DNA of 64,000 bases, from the NCBI GenBank assembly GCA_020723345.1, contig DYJA01000005.1:1-64000 (forward strand), given 5' to 3'. This document shows positions 1 to 8,631 of the stretch, in pieces. The notes under the pieces were generated by a model, which was given only the letters and a program-made list of their open reading frames with translations, did not search any database and was not told the origin of the DNA. The first letter of the stretch is position 1; the number at the start of each line of letters is the position of its first letter. Both the position numbers and the translations under genes were made by a program. The stretch is from Candidatus Aquidulcis sp. GTDB lineage: Bacteria > Chloroflexota > Anaerolineae > UBA4142.

Positions 1-68
1 GTGTGCTTTGCAATACAAATTCGATTCAAGTTCGGTCATGGCTGAGTAGTAACCAGGTTTTTTGAATT

Positions 69-98
69 ATCTGTGTTCATCTGCGTCGATCTGTGTCC
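69..98. repeat. three tandem 10-bp words (ATCTGTGTTC-like)
   Basis: Three consecutive decamers, ATCTGTGTTC, ATCTGCGTCG and ATCTGTGTCC, lie 42 bp beyond the stop codon of the minus-strand M20 gene. They belong in style to the short-word repeats found throughout this window. Bases 1-68 show no recognisable gene. Confidence 0.7.
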
Positions 99-139
99 TA
101 TTTCTGAAACGGTCCGATAGCCAGTTTCGATTTTACCCT

Positions 140-1321
140 TCATTTCGCCGCCGCAACGAATTCGCGCTTGGCTTCCCGCATCAAATTCGCGTCGCACAGC
201 AAATCAATCGTCGTCATGGCGAGACCTTTCGCCGCGTTCAACAATCCCGCGTGCCCGACCGGCGAATTCGACGCCGCGCGCATCTCGACCGAGTGCCCCG
301 GCGTGCCGTCGGGCACGATCTCGATGTACGGATGCAGCGCGGGGAGCGCGTGGCTCACGTCGCCCATGTCGGTCGAACCCATCCGTTCGTTCGGGCGCGG
401 CTCGTGTACCTCGACGCCAAGCGCGCGCCAGTTTTCCGCGAACGCGCGCGCGATCGCGCGATTGGGAATGATCTCGGCAAGTCCGTCGTCCACAGTGTAC
501 TTGAATTGCGCTCCGGTGGCAACTGCGCCGGCTTGCGCGCATTGAATCACGCGTTCTGTGATCTGGGTGACGTACGCGCGCGTCGCGCCGCGCACGCTGA
601 ACTTGCCCGCCGCGTATTCCGGCACGATGTTGATCGCGACGCCGCCGTGCGTGATGATGCCGTGCACGCGCGCATCCGCCTTCAAGTGCAAGCGCATCGC
701 GTTGACGTTGTGAAACGCGGCGAGCAGCGCTTCGAGCGCGTTGATGCCATCTTCCGGCGAAGACGCCGCGTGCGACGCCTTGCCGAAAAATTCGAGCGTG
801 ACGCGCGATGTGGCGAGCGAGCCGCGCGTCACCATCGTGCGCGCGGCGGGATGCACCATCATCGCCGCGTCCACACCTTCGAACGCGCCGTTCTTCAGCA
901 AGATGATTTTGCCGCCGCCACCTTCTTCCGCCGGAGTGCCGATGACGAGCACACGTCCCGGTAGATCGTTCGCCAGCGCGCGCAGCGCGATCCCCGCACC
1001 AATCGCCGCGGTGCCGATGATGTTGTGCCCGCACGCGTGCCCGATTTCCGGCAGCGCGTCGTACTCCGCGAGCAGCGCGACTGTTGCGCCGTCACCCGTA
1101 CCGCGCGCCTCGGCGCGAAACGCGGTCTCCAATCCGCCGATGCCGCGTTCGACTTTCAATCCATGTCGTTCGAGCGCGTCGCACAACATCGCCGCCGACT
1201 TGAATTCTTGGAACGCGAGTTCGGGGTTCGCGTGAATCGTCGCGCTGAGTTGGATCAGTTCGTCGCGCGCGTCGTCGATGTTTTTGATCGCGCGTTGTTT
1301 TAACTCGAAAATATTCGTCAT
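140..1321 (-). CDS. M20D-family amidohydrolase (AbgB / N-acyl-amino-acid hydrolase type)
   Basis: A 393-residue binuclear metal hydrolase predicted to cleave an amide bond of an N-acylated amino acid or aminobenzoyl-glutamate-like substrate. The metal-site motif GHACGHN is at residues 94-100, the Glu pair of AEEGGGG at about 132-133, and a further His in the HP pair near 156. The MGSTDMGDVSH segment near 320 is typical of the AbgB-like M20D branch. The length is normal for the family and no signal peptide is seen, so it is probably cytoplasmic. It ends a minus-strand run of hydrolases, which suggests a role in breaking down imported peptides or amides. The exact substrate is unknown. Confidence 0.87.
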   Translation of the reverse strand: MTNIFELKQRAIKNIDDARDELIQLSATIHANPELAFQEFKSAAMLCDALERHGLKVERGIGGLETAFRAEARGTGDGATVALLAEYDALPEIGHACGHNIIGTAAIGAGIALRALANDLPGRVLVIGTPAEEGGGGKIILLKNGAFEGVDAAMMVHPAARTMVTRGSLATSRVTLEFFGKASHAASSPEDGINALEALLAAFHNVNAMRLHLKADARVHGIITHGGVAINIVPEYAAGKFSVRGATRAYVTQITERVIQCAQAGAVATGAQFKYTVDDGLAEIIPNRAIARAFAENWRALGVEVHEPRPNERMGSTDMGDVSHALPALHPYIEIVPDGTPGHSVEMRAASNSPVGHAGLLNAAKGLAMTTIDLLCDANLMREAKREFVAAAK

Positions 1322-1339
1322 CCCCTCTTATCCCTTTTC

Positions 1340-1521
1340 GGCATGGTTCAAGTTAGCTTGACACTTTTCCAGGACAGAAGACTTGGCGAACTGGACATAA
1401 GAGTCAAGAATCCACAGTTTTATGCTCAAAATAGCCACTTCGAGGCACTTGGTTGCCGAAAAATTTCCGAACCGTTGTGCAAAAGTGTCAATCTAACTTT
1501 TCAGAGTTTTTGAACCATGCC
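1340..1521. mobile_element. small inverted-repeat element (MITE-like), about 182 bp
   Basis: The ends are imperfect inverted repeats. The left end is GGCATGGTTCAA followed by GTTAGCTTGACACTTTT (1340-1368). The right end, read in reverse complement, has the same GGCATGGTTCAA, then a 12-bp insertion, then GTTAGATTGACACTTTT (1481-1521). The interior has no open reading frame. It fills the gap between the creatininase stop and the M20 start. It could be a non-autonomous transposon remnant or a two-sided regulatory dyad; no target duplication was identified. Confidence 0.55.
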
Positions 1522-1527
1522 CCCTTT

Positions 1528-2343
1528 TCAGTCTTGTATTTGCGACAAATCGCCGACGCGTTTCGGTCCGCGCCCGTTCGCCTTGTTCTTGTCCATGAAA
1601 TCGATGAGAAACTCGACCGCCTTGTTCAGCGCTTCGTCGATGATCGCCTTGCCGCGCTCTTCGGTCGCGAGCGTCGCGTCGCCGAGCGCGCCGTTGTCGG
1701 TGATCTCGTCGAACGTGTACGGCACGACGATACTGCTGTTGTTGCCTTTGCCGAGGAATTTGTACGGATAGCCCTTGGTCGCGCCGCGCGCGATCCGTTT
1801 GCGCTTGACGACGTGCGGCGCAAGAAACAGCGCCTGCGACGTTTCGCCTTCGCATGCGTGCCCCGTCATTTCCGATTTGACGAACGACTTGCGCGCGTCG
1901 GTCGAGAGCAAAGTGAAACTCGAACACGCGACGCTGACGCCGAGTTCGTGCCGCAAGCGCACCGTCATAATGTCGAGCGACGATTTGTTGCCGCCGTGTC
2001 CGTTCACCAGAAAGAATTGTTCGATCCCGTGCTCGCGCAGACTCGTCACGATGTCGTAAATGATCGCCATGAACGTTTCGTGGCGCAGCGTGATCGTGCC
2101 GGGAAATTTCAAGTGATGAAACGACACGCCGAAAGCAATCGGCGGCGCGAGAATGACACGCGGGTGCAATCGCTCTGCGAGCAACTTGCCGAACGCGTAC
2201 GCGCGCGCGGTGTCGACCTCAAACGTCATGTGCGGACCGTGCTGCTCGAACGAGCCGGTCGGGATGATTGCAAGTTCGGCGCGCGCGAGCGCGTCCTGCG
2301 CGTCTTGCCAGGTCATTTCGGAGAGAACAAGCGCGTTGGACAT
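1528..2343 (-). CDS. creatininase-family amidohydrolase
   Basis: A 271-residue member of the creatininase family, metal-dependent enzymes that hydrolyse small cyclic or linear amides. Metal ligands expected for the fold are visible: E33 and H35 in SFEQHGPHM, D44 in FEVDTARAY, H116 in NGHGGN, and E165/E167 in HACEGETSQ. It is a paralogue of the tandem pair at 18816-20363 but has a longer C-terminal tail. It follows the ferredoxin gene in the same direction; a 20-bp hairpin lies between the two genes. Creatinine itself need not be the substrate, since this family also includes mycofactocin and formamide-type hydrolases. Confidence 0.88.
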   Translation of the reverse strand: MSNALVLSEMTWQDAQDALARAELAIIPTGSFEQHGPHMTFEVDTARAYAFGKLLAERLHPRVILAPPIAFGVSFHHLKFPGTITLRHETFMAIIYDIVTSLREHGIEQFFLVNGHGGNKSSLDIMTVRLRHELGVSVACSSFTLLSTDARKSFVKSEMTGHACEGETSQALFLAPHVVKRKRIARGATKGYPYKFLGKGNNSSIVVPYTFDEITDNGALGDATLATEERGKAIIDEALNKAVEFLIDFMDKNKANGRGPKRVGDLSQIQD

Positions 2344-2357
2344 TAAGACTCCTCAAG

Positions 2358-2400
2358 ACGTGATGCGTGATACGTGAAGGTCACGTATCACACATCACGT
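2358..2400. repeat. hairpin built from GTGATGC-type 7-bp words (site A)
   Basis: The left arm at 2358-2377 and the right arm at 2381-2400 are 20 bp each and pair at 19 of 20 positions around a 3-nt loop. Each arm is itself a near-tandem of CGTGATG and CGTGATA. The right arm contains the TGA stop of the ferredoxin gene (2395-2397), and the last residues of that protein (RET) are encoded by the repeat. The same word occurs at 9545 and 53045. Confidence 0.85.
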
Positions 2401-3288
2401 TTCACGTTTCAGCCAGATGTTTGCCGCGTCCGGGTGTGCTTGGCGCGCGAGCAGCGTGATCGCGTCGTGCTGGCACGCGGCGCGGCAGACTCCGCAGCCG
2501 AAACAACGCGTTGGATCGATGTACACTTTGCCGAGCGCGGACGAGTAGAACTGCGCGCCGAATTGGCATTGGCTCATACAATTTTTGCAGCCGGTGCACA
2601 CATCGTCATTCACCTGGCAAATGTATTCCGCGCGGAAGAACGCGGCGGGACCGCCGCGCTCGATGTAACCGCGATACGCCATACAATCATGATCGCAGTT
2701 GCACAAGCCCCACACGTACGGCGTGCCGTGCGTCCAAACGCTGTGAATCAAACCCTCGTCGTCGTACGCGCGAAAGATTTTCTTCGCTGCGTCCTTCGTC
2801 AGCGTTTCGAGCGACGATGCGGCATCGGGATATTTTCCGAGCACGCCCCAGCGGTCGACGCCGAAACCGAAGCAGTACCGCTGATCGGTCTTGCCGGTCG
2901 TTTCAAACCGACACGCGCACGGCATGCGCGTAATCGAATCCGCGAGATCGATCACCTGCTCGACATCTTCGATCGGCAGCACCTGCCCAAAATCGCGCGA
3001 CTGGCGGCGCGCGACGATTTCGGCTTCGCCGAGTTGCGGACGCGCAGGCGCGTTTTCATTCTCCGGTTTGGCGACGCCCGTAATCGCCGGCATGACGACC
3101 GCGCCGAACATGCGAACAATCGCTTCAGCGCGCGTCGGCGCGTCAAACATTTCTTTTTGCCCGGCGGAAAACTCTTGGCGCAAGAGTTCATCGGAATAGT
3201 TTCTCATCAAGAGGTACCACTTTTTCCCTTCGCCGTGTTGGATGCAGAATTGGCACATTGCAATCTCCCGTCTCAAACCCAGGTACAC
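2395..3288 (-). CDS. 4Fe-4S dicluster ferredoxin-domain protein
   Basis: A 297-residue protein. Its C-terminal third carries two ferredoxin-type cluster motifs, CTGCKNCMSQC and CFGCGVCRAAC, each with the four-Cys spacing of a 4Fe-4S site. Further Cys residues occur in an MPCACRFE segment near residue 120 and in CNCDHDC near 190. The N-terminal two thirds are not recognised. It probably transfers electrons to or from a partner enzyme that is not in the window. Its start overlaps the end of the alkaline-phosphatase-like gene by 16 bp, indicating co-transcription. The last codons run into a repeat hairpin. Confidence 0.8.
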   Translation of the reverse strand: MYLGLRREIAMCQFCIQHGEGKKWYLLMRNYSDELLRQEFSAGQKEMFDAPTRAEAIVRMFGAVVMPAITGVAKPENENAPARPQLGEAEIVARRQSRDFGQVLPIEDVEQVIDLADSITRMPCACRFETTGKTDQRYCFGFGVDRWGVLGKYPDAASSLETLTKDAAKKIFRAYDDEGLIHSVWTHGTPYVWGLCNCDHDCMAYRGYIERGGPAAFFRAEYICQVNDDVCTGCKNCMSQCQFGAQFYSSALGKVYIDPTRCFGCGVCRAACQHDAITLLARQAHPDAANIWLKRET

Positions 3289-4055
3289 GGAACTAAACAG
3301 TCTTCGGGCGAATCTGTTCCATGCGTCCCTTTGTGCTCTCCTGGCGCAGGGTCGATCGCGTCATGCTGACCGTGATCGGCGAGAATGATGACGCCATAGT
3401 CCAGGGGTGTCAAGTGATCGACCAATCGCTTCAATCGTGTGTCCGTCGCCTTCAACATCGGTACGACCTCCGGCGACGATGGTCCATATTTGTGAAAGTA
3501 AAAATCCACTTTGCCGAATTGGGCGATCAGGAATTTCGGCTGATCTTTGTCGGCGATTTCGATGATCTTGTCCGCCACGCCGTCATCTGATTCAAGTCCT
3601 GCGCTGCCGCAAATGTCCGCGAAACGTCCCAGTAATTTGCAGCCGGTGCAATCGTCCAATCCGACGCCCGCGCTTTTTCCGTTCGCTTTACGCACGACAT
3701 CGAAAAGTGTTTCGCAAGCAAAATTGTCGTTGAACGTGTGAATGCCATGCCCACCCTGATCCGTGCCGGTGATCATCGTGGCGAAGTTGACGGGTGTGAT
3801 CGACGGCATGACCGAGCGCAGAACCAAACTATTTCGAGTATGCAACGAGGATAGATATGGCATCTCGCTTTTCCAAAGATTCCATGCAAACATCCCAAAC
3901 GCGTCCGGCGCAATAATCGCGACCTTGTTGATATTCGCGAAACTCGCGCAAATTTCTTGCATCGGACTTGCCTGCGCTTGAGCAGGCGCGGGAATCCGCA
4001 AGATGGCACTGACGGTTGGAGCGATATGGATCATCGAGTATTCTTTATTGGGCAT
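3273..4055 (-). CDS. alkaline-phosphatase-superfamily / nucleotide pyrophosphatase-like hydrolase
   Basis: A 260-residue protein of the alkaline phosphatase / type I phosphodiesterase superfamily. Visible signatures are the PSITPVNFATMITG segment that holds the nucleophilic Thr or Ser, a late ADHGQHD metal motif, and KGTHGTD, which supplies another metal-binding His. It is shorter than full ENPP proteins but all core metal motifs appear present. No signal peptide is clear. It sits in a run with M28, creatininase and M20 hydrolases and overlaps the ferredoxin gene downstream. The substrate is unknown; a phosphodiester or phosphonate is most likely. Confidence 0.78.
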   Translation of the reverse strand: MPNKEYSMIHIAPTVSAILRIPAPAQAQASPMQEICASFANINKVAIIAPDAFGMFAWNLWKSEMPYLSSLHTRNSLVLRSVMPSITPVNFATMITGTDQGGHGIHTFNDNFACETLFDVVRKANGKSAGVGLDDCTGCKLLGRFADICGSAGLESDDGVADKIIEIADKDQPKFLIAQFGKVDFYFHKYGPSSPEVVPMLKATDTRLKRLVDHLTPLDYGVIILADHGQHDAIDPAPGEHKGTHGTDSPEDCLVPCTWV

Positions 4056-4092
4056 TGTGATTTTCTTTTTGTGCGATCTCCATGCGATATTA

Positions 4093-4608
4093 TCACGCGG
4101 CGCGCGATTGGCTAAACAATTTTTCCGCCGGGCATCCGATTTCGCGCTGCTTGCAATTTTTACACGCGAACGAGCCGCGCACGAGCGCGTTGCCGCCGAA
4201 AGAGAGTGTGACGAGAATTATCATCGCGCCCACGACGCCCCAGGAAAATTCTTTGATCATCAGCGCGATTCCACCCAGTAGTGGAACGAGCGCGACCAGC
4301 ATGTCGGGCAGAATTTCTTTCCACGACACTTGGCGCTGGAGGAAATTTTGCGGATCACCTTTCTTGAAAAACAGCGCGCACAGTTTGCCTCTGCCCAAGG
4401 CGCAAACCTTGCCGTAATAGTAGCAGTGAACGCAACTCCCTTTGAGAATCGCAATTTCAATTCCGAGACAATACAACACATACAGCGCCGCGACGAGGAC
4501 GCCGAACCCACTCAAGATGAATGTTCCAATCGCGTAGATCGAGATGGCGACGGCGACGGATAGAACGACGATCCGAATTGGATAATTCTCGTAACTTGAC
4601 GTTGTCAT
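4093..4608 (-). CDS. Cys-rich integral membrane protein of unknown function
   Basis: A 171-residue protein with four hydrophobic segments, two near residues 10-50 and two near 105-140. Two Cys clusters, CVHCYYYGKVC followed by a further Cys, and CKNCKQREIGC, flank the central and C-terminal parts and could bind a metal or form disulphides. I do not recognise a named family. It lies between the M28 peptidase and the alkaline-phosphatase-like gene in the same orientation. The spacing of Cys residues suggests a redox or metal-handling role, but this is inference. Confidence 0.65.
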   Translation of the reverse strand: MTTSSYENYPIRIVVLSVAVAISIYAIGTFILSGFGVLVAALYVLYCLGIEIAILKGSCVHCYYYGKVCALGRGKLCALFFKKGDPQNFLQRQVSWKEILPDMLVALVPLLGGIALMIKEFSWGVVGAMIILVTLSFGGNALVRGSFACKNCKQREIGCPAEKLFSQSRAA

Positions 4609-4635
4609 TTTCCACCTCCCGCGCGCTTGCTCCCC

Positions 4636-4677
4636 ATTCGTTTATTCGTTTGTGATTCGTTGATGCGTTGACGCCTA
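4636..4677. repeat. near-tandem ATTCGTTT-type words at a stop codon (site M)
   Basis: Read on the minus strand, the TAG stop of the M28 gene (4675-4677) is followed by AACGCATC, AACGAATC, then two ACGAATAA-like units. The same ACGAAT word recurs in the opposite orientation near 12117-12155. No inverted partner is close by, so this is a tandem-only version of the intergenic word repeats. Confidence 0.6.
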
Positions 4678-6042
4678 CGCAAACGGCCACTTGTTTTGCG
4701 CGCGCAGCGCTTCTTCGAGTTCTTGCGCGATCAAGATTTCCTTGATCTCCTCCGGTTCGCGATGCCGTCCAATCGAATCCGGGCTGGCGGCGAGACGCAG
4801 CAGCGCGCGCGCGGCGACCATCGCGCATTCTTTCAGGTCGCGCTCGTTCACCTTGTCAAGTGTGTCCATCGCGGTGTGACCGAAACCGCGCCCGAGCGCG
4901 CGATCATTGTCTTTTGCCGTCATCATGATCGCCGGGACGCCTTCCATGAAAAATGGAAAGTTGTCCGACGCGGTGACGACTCTTTCGCTCAGTTTCAGCG
5001 CATAGCCGGTTTCTCTCGCGATTTTTTTGAGCAGCGTTTCGACATCTTCCAAGCCGCTGTACGTGAAACCCTTGCGCCCACCGCCGACCGCGCCATCGAG
5101 ATTGATCATCAGCGCGATGTTTTTCATTTCGCCGCGACGCGCTTTTACGTACTCCGTCGAACCGAGCACGCCCAACTCTTCGCACGCGAACGCCATCAAG
5201 CGAATCGTCCGGCGCAGTTGACCTTTGAGCGGCGCGAACAGGCGCGCGAGTTCGAGCACGAGACACGTGCCGGTCGCGTCGTCGCTCGCGCCTTGCGCGA
5301 TGTCGTGCCCGTCGTAATGCGCGCCGACGACGATCAACTCACTCGTCTGTCCCGGCACTTCGCCGACGACGTGCCACGCGGTTGTCGGACGCGCTTCGTT
5401 CTGCACGTCGAGCGCGACAACCGTCTCGCCCCGCTGTGCGTCCGCGAGACGTTTGAGCGCGGCGCCGGTTTCGTACGACACCGCGACTGCCGGGATTTCG
5501 CCGAGGCGTCCGGCGCGTAGCGAGCCGGTCTCCGGCAAGCCGCCCGGCAAATGTCGCGTGTACACAAAACCGACTGCGCCCGCGTCGACTGCCCAGCCGT
5601 ACTTTTCGCGACGATGCGGCGCGCGACCGTCTTCCGGGTTCGCGCTGGAACACAAAACGATTTTGCCTTTCAGCGCGCCTCTTTTGCGCGCGTACTCTTT
5701 CTCCGTGCCCATGCCGACGTCGACGATGGGCGCGCGCAAGCCGCCCGCCGGAGTGGACGGCGAATAGACGAGCGCGATCGCGTCGAAGGTTTGCGCGCGC
5801 GGCGCGACGACGTTGAGCGCGCATTTGCCGCGCCACCAGCCCAGGTATTCGAACGGATCGAAGCGCACGTCGCTCAAGCCGTAGGCGCGGAACTTTTCCG
5901 CGATGAAATCGCGCGCCTGCGCCTCGCTCGGCGTTCCGGCGAACCGACTGCCAAAGTCGCAGAGGGTTTCCAAGTTGGCGTACAGATCGGCGGAAGTCCA
6001 GGACTCCGCGATGAGGGTTTTGTCGAGAGAGGTGAGGCCCAT
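4675..6042 (-). CDS. M28-family metallopeptidase (aminopeptidase)
   Basis: A 455-residue zinc aminopeptidase or carboxypeptidase-like M28 enzyme. The dizinc ligands of the family are visible: HYDGHD, then SDDATGT, then the ACEELG Glu pair, then NLDGAVGG, and a C-terminal FGHTAMDTLD His. An inserted PA-like domain (about residues 90-210) precedes the peptidase core. There is no obvious signal peptide, so it is probably intracellular and fits processing of imported oligopeptides. It is the first gene of the 6.0-0.1 kb minus-strand run. Confidence 0.87.
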   Translation of the reverse strand: MGLTSLDKTLIAESWTSADLYANLETLCDFGSRFAGTPSEAQARDFIAEKFRAYGLSDVRFDPFEYLGWWRGKCALNVVAPRAQTFDAIALVYSPSTPAGGLRAPIVDVGMGTEKEYARKRGALKGKIVLCSSANPEDGRAPHRREKYGWAVDAGAVGFVYTRHLPGGLPETGSLRAGRLGEIPAVAVSYETGAALKRLADAQRGETVVALDVQNEARPTTAWHVVGEVPGQTSELIVVGAHYDGHDIAQGASDDATGTCLVLELARLFAPLKGQLRRTIRLMAFACEELGVLGSTEYVKARRGEMKNIALMINLDGAVGGGRKGFTYSGLEDVETLLKKIARETGYALKLSERVVTASDNFPFFMEGVPAIMMTAKDNDRALGRGFGHTAMDTLDKVNERDLKECAMVAARALLRLAASPDSIGRHREPEEIKEILIAQELEEALRAQNKWPFA

Positions 6043-6064
6043 TGGTTACTCCGTCAATGAGTGA

Positions 6065-7009
6065 TTATCGTATTTCTATCTGCAGGGATAGGTCTGTTTC
6101 GACTTCCGCGAGTCTTTTGTTGTAGATTTCGATTATCTCTTTCAGCACTCCAAAGAATTCCCTGTTCTCCTCAATTGCCATCTCGATTATATTCACCGAG
6201 ACGAATTCTTCGAGTGAAACGATTGTCAGCAATTTGCCGATTCCTGTTTCGTACGCCAGTTCTCGCGCGCGATCTTCTTGTTTGCGTGGAACCAAAAGTA
6301 TCGGATGGAACCCCGCTTTCAAGTTGTCGGCGCATTTTTGCATCACGCCCCTTGACGGCGTCGCGGTGACGTGATAAATGAACTTGGACAATGCAAAGTC
6401 GCCGGTTCTTCCTGTTTGGCGATCTGCGGCGTGCGCCGGGAAATTTGGGACAGCGACGTTCTTGAAACGTCTCGCCAGCTTTGCGCCGACAAGGTGTTGT
6501 TCGACGACTCCGCCCGAATACTGTCTGGCTTTCTCCATAATCATTCGCACCCAAACGGCGGGCGTTTGGCTTGGATCAACATCTACCGCCAAGTTCTGTC
6601 GCTTGACCCAATCGCGCGCGTGACCTGCCAGCATCTCAATCAAACCCAGCAACACGCGGTCGCGTTCTCGCGCGGTTAGCCCGGAAAATTTTCTGCCCCA
6701 ATCGAGTCGCTCGAAAAGGCGTTGCCCATCTTGATGCACTTGGCGCGTGGTCGCTTCCTTCAAGTACGTGCTTGGGATTTTGTAGGTTTCGAGAATTTTC
6801 TTCAAACCTGAGCGCGCGCCTTTGAGTTCACCTGCTGCGGAAATAACGTCGCGCTTTAGAACAGGGCATTGCCGTCGCAAGTGGTCAAGAACGACAATGC
6901 CGCCAGCGATAGTATTTCTGGAGATTGTTCCGCGCCGCGTGCAGGATGATAGCCAATCCTCAAGAATTTGGCGACTTGCGGCTCGAACCTTTTCTGCTTT
7001 TGCGCTCAT
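6065..7009 (-). CDS. DUF4928-like protein, probable restriction endonuclease partner
   Basis: A 314-residue protein that resembles the DUF4928 family, often found beside C5 cytosine methylases. Its N-terminal half is helical and Arg/Lys-rich. The C-terminal half includes a GDFALSKFIYHVT segment that could form a nuclease-like core, but I cannot assign catalytic residues with certainty. A Shine-Dalgarno GGAGA lies a few bases before the chosen ATG. Its start overlaps the end of vsr by 50 bp, so the genes are translationally linked. The context of C5 methylase and Vsr argues that it is the restriction subunit. Confidence 0.62.
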   Translation of the reverse strand: MSAKAEKVRAASRQILEDWLSSCTRRGTISRNTIAGGIVVLDHLRRQCPVLKRDVISAAGELKGARSGLKKILETYKIPSTYLKEATTRQVHQDGQRLFERLDWGRKFSGLTARERDRVLLGLIEMLAGHARDWVKRQNLAVDVDPSQTPAVWVRMIMEKARQYSGGVVEQHLVGAKLARRFKNVAVPNFPAHAADRQTGRTGDFALSKFIYHVTATPSRGVMQKCADNLKAGFHPILLVPRKQEDRARELAYETGIGKLLTIVSLEEFVSVNIIEMAIEENREFFGVLKEIIEIYNKRLAEVETDLSLQIEIR

Positions 7010-7436
7010 TGCGTTCGCTCTCCTTCACAACAGCGTCAAGTCTTGTTTTGATTCGTACCGAGTCTTTGGGGTTTTGCAACGCGTGTTCCCAAATCCGGAT
7101 CACAGTCCATCCATCGTCGCGCAATTTGCGGTTGGTTGACCGGGCAAGCGCGATATTGCGTTCGATTTTTCGTCGCCAATATTTTCGGTTCGTCGCAGGC
7201 AACTTGCGACGACAATGCGGACAACCGTGCCAGAAACAACCATCAACAAAAATAGCCAACCGGCGGATCGGAAAGACCACATCGGGCTTGCCAACAACAT
7301 CAGCGGCGTTCTTTTTCCATCCTTTCAAGCGCATTGCCGCGAGGATCGAAAATAGCCGTCGTTCAAGGCGCGTGTCTTTTCCCTTGACGGCTTGCATCGT
7401 CTTTCGGCGGTCGGCAGGTTTCAGGTTGTCAACCAT
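6960..7436 (-). CDS. vsr: very short patch repair endonuclease (Vsr)
   Basis: A 158-residue Vsr endonuclease, which nicks at T:G mismatches arising from deamination of 5-methylcytosine. Family signatures seen are AVKGKDTRLERRL near the N-terminus, GKPDVVF with the catalytic Asp, FVDGCFWHGCPHC with zinc-site residues, and the GWTVIRIWEH motif. The length is typical. It lies 6 bp after the C5 methylase stop, as expected for a companion that repairs damage at the methylated site. Confidence 0.93.
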   Translation of the reverse strand: MVDNLKPADRRKTMQAVKGKDTRLERRLFSILAAMRLKGWKKNAADVVGKPDVVFPIRRLAIFVDGCFWHGCPHCRRKLPATNRKYWRRKIERNIALARSTNRKLRDDGWTVIRIWEHALQNPKDSVRIKTRLDAVVKESERNERKSRKGSSRKSPNS

Positions 7437-7442
7437 TTTCGA

Positions 7443-8585
7443 TCAAGCCAACGCGAATTGACGCGAGTACTTTTCAACCAATGGGTTTAGCGCGTGCGCG
7501 GCAATCCACGTAATGGCAGGCACGCATACAGCGTCGCCGAAACCCGTGAGCGCTTGCACGCCGTTTACAGTGATTAGGTAATCATCGGGGACGCCTTGAA
7601 GGCGCGCGTATTCTCGCGGTGTCATCGCGCGCATTTTGATGTTCCCCATCCCCGCTTGAATCAGGAATTGCTTTCCGCTTCCGCCAACCGCGGTGCGAAG
7701 GCATCCCGACAAGTCATCGTCGCGCACTTCGGCTCTTTGCGCTTCTACGCGGCGGCGACGGAAAAAAGTACGGTAGGTGATTTTGTTCTCGTGGATGAGT
7801 TGCTCCACGCGTTCGCGGTGAGAAGAATCCATCATTTGCAAATGACGTTTGACTTCTTCTTCCGACCACCATCTATCATCCGCGTCGTCCAACCGTTCAA
7901 CGATTTCAGATAAGCCGCTGACACGCAACGGCGGCGGCTTGGGCAATTCAACGTAGAGCCAATTCAAGTCAGTGTTGACTAACAGACTTGTTCGAAGATG
8001 ATCTGATAACAACGATTTTGGACGGCTCAGTATGGATGGCAGACTTTGCTTAGAATCTCCAAATCTGGAACCGACAAGAAAAACTCGCGGGCGACTTTGC
8101 GGCGTGAAACTCTGCGCGTTCAGCGTAAAAACATCGCAAGCATACCCGAGTTCGTTGAGTGCTTGAACCGTAAGCCGAAAGTCTGCGCCTTTGTTTGAAT
8201 ATAGCCATCCGGGCACATTTTCGACGAGGATAAGCGGCGGCATAGATTCGCTTTGCGTCTTGAGGATTCTGACAAATCCCCAGAATGCGCTAGAGTGCTT
8301 TCCGCTGATGCCATTCATATTGCCCGCGAGAGACAAATCAATGCATGGGAAGGAACAAGTAGCCAAAGTGGTTGTTGGCACAGAGCCGGGCTCTAATTCA
8401 AAAATATCTCGGACCAGATAGTGCGTGCCCGCGTCAGGAAAGAACGCGCGGTACATTTCAAATTTCTTTTCGGAGATGTCGTTGGCAAATGCGACGCGCC
8501 AACCGCGCGGTTCTAACCCCATCCGAACCAAGCCAATTCCTGCAAAGTATTCTGCTACCGTCAAGGGTAATTGGGAATCTATCAT
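7443..8585 (-). CDS. DNA (cytosine-5-)-methyltransferase
   Basis: A 380-residue type II C5 methylase. Motif I is at the N-terminus (EYFAGIGLVRMGLE), motif IV is CSFPCIDLS with the catalytic Cys, motif VI is LVENVPGWL, and motif VIII is SFTPQSRPRVFLVG. Motifs IX-X (ARLQGVPDDY and GFGDAVCVPAI) close the protein. The PC-I-D variant of motif IV, where Q is more usual, is worth noting. It opens a vsr/DUF4928 cluster and is preceded by another methylase. Confidence 0.93.
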   Translation of the reverse strand: MIDSQLPLTVAEYFAGIGLVRMGLEPRGWRVAFANDISEKKFEMYRAFFPDAGTHYLVRDIFELEPGSVPTTTLATCSFPCIDLSLAGNMNGISGKHSSAFWGFVRILKTQSESMPPLILVENVPGWLYSNKGADFRLTVQALNELGYACDVFTLNAQSFTPQSRPRVFLVGSRFGDSKQSLPSILSRPKSLLSDHLRTSLLVNTDLNWLYVELPKPPPLRVSGLSEIVERLDDADDRWWSEEEVKRHLQMMDSSHRERVEQLIHENKITYRTFFRRRRVEAQRAEVRDDDLSGCLRTAVGGSGKQFLIQAGMGNIKMRAMTPREYARLQGVPDDYLITVNGVQALTGFGDAVCVPAITWIAAHALNPLVEKYSRQFALA

Positions 8586-8631
8586 CGTAAGACCATTTCC
8601 AATCTCAAGTGTCTTTCGATTGTACTATACT

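Noticed and set aside
2358-2400. CRISPR-like array from the short repeats
   Set aside because: Units are 7-8 bp, without regular spacers of 25-40 bp, and no cas genes are present.
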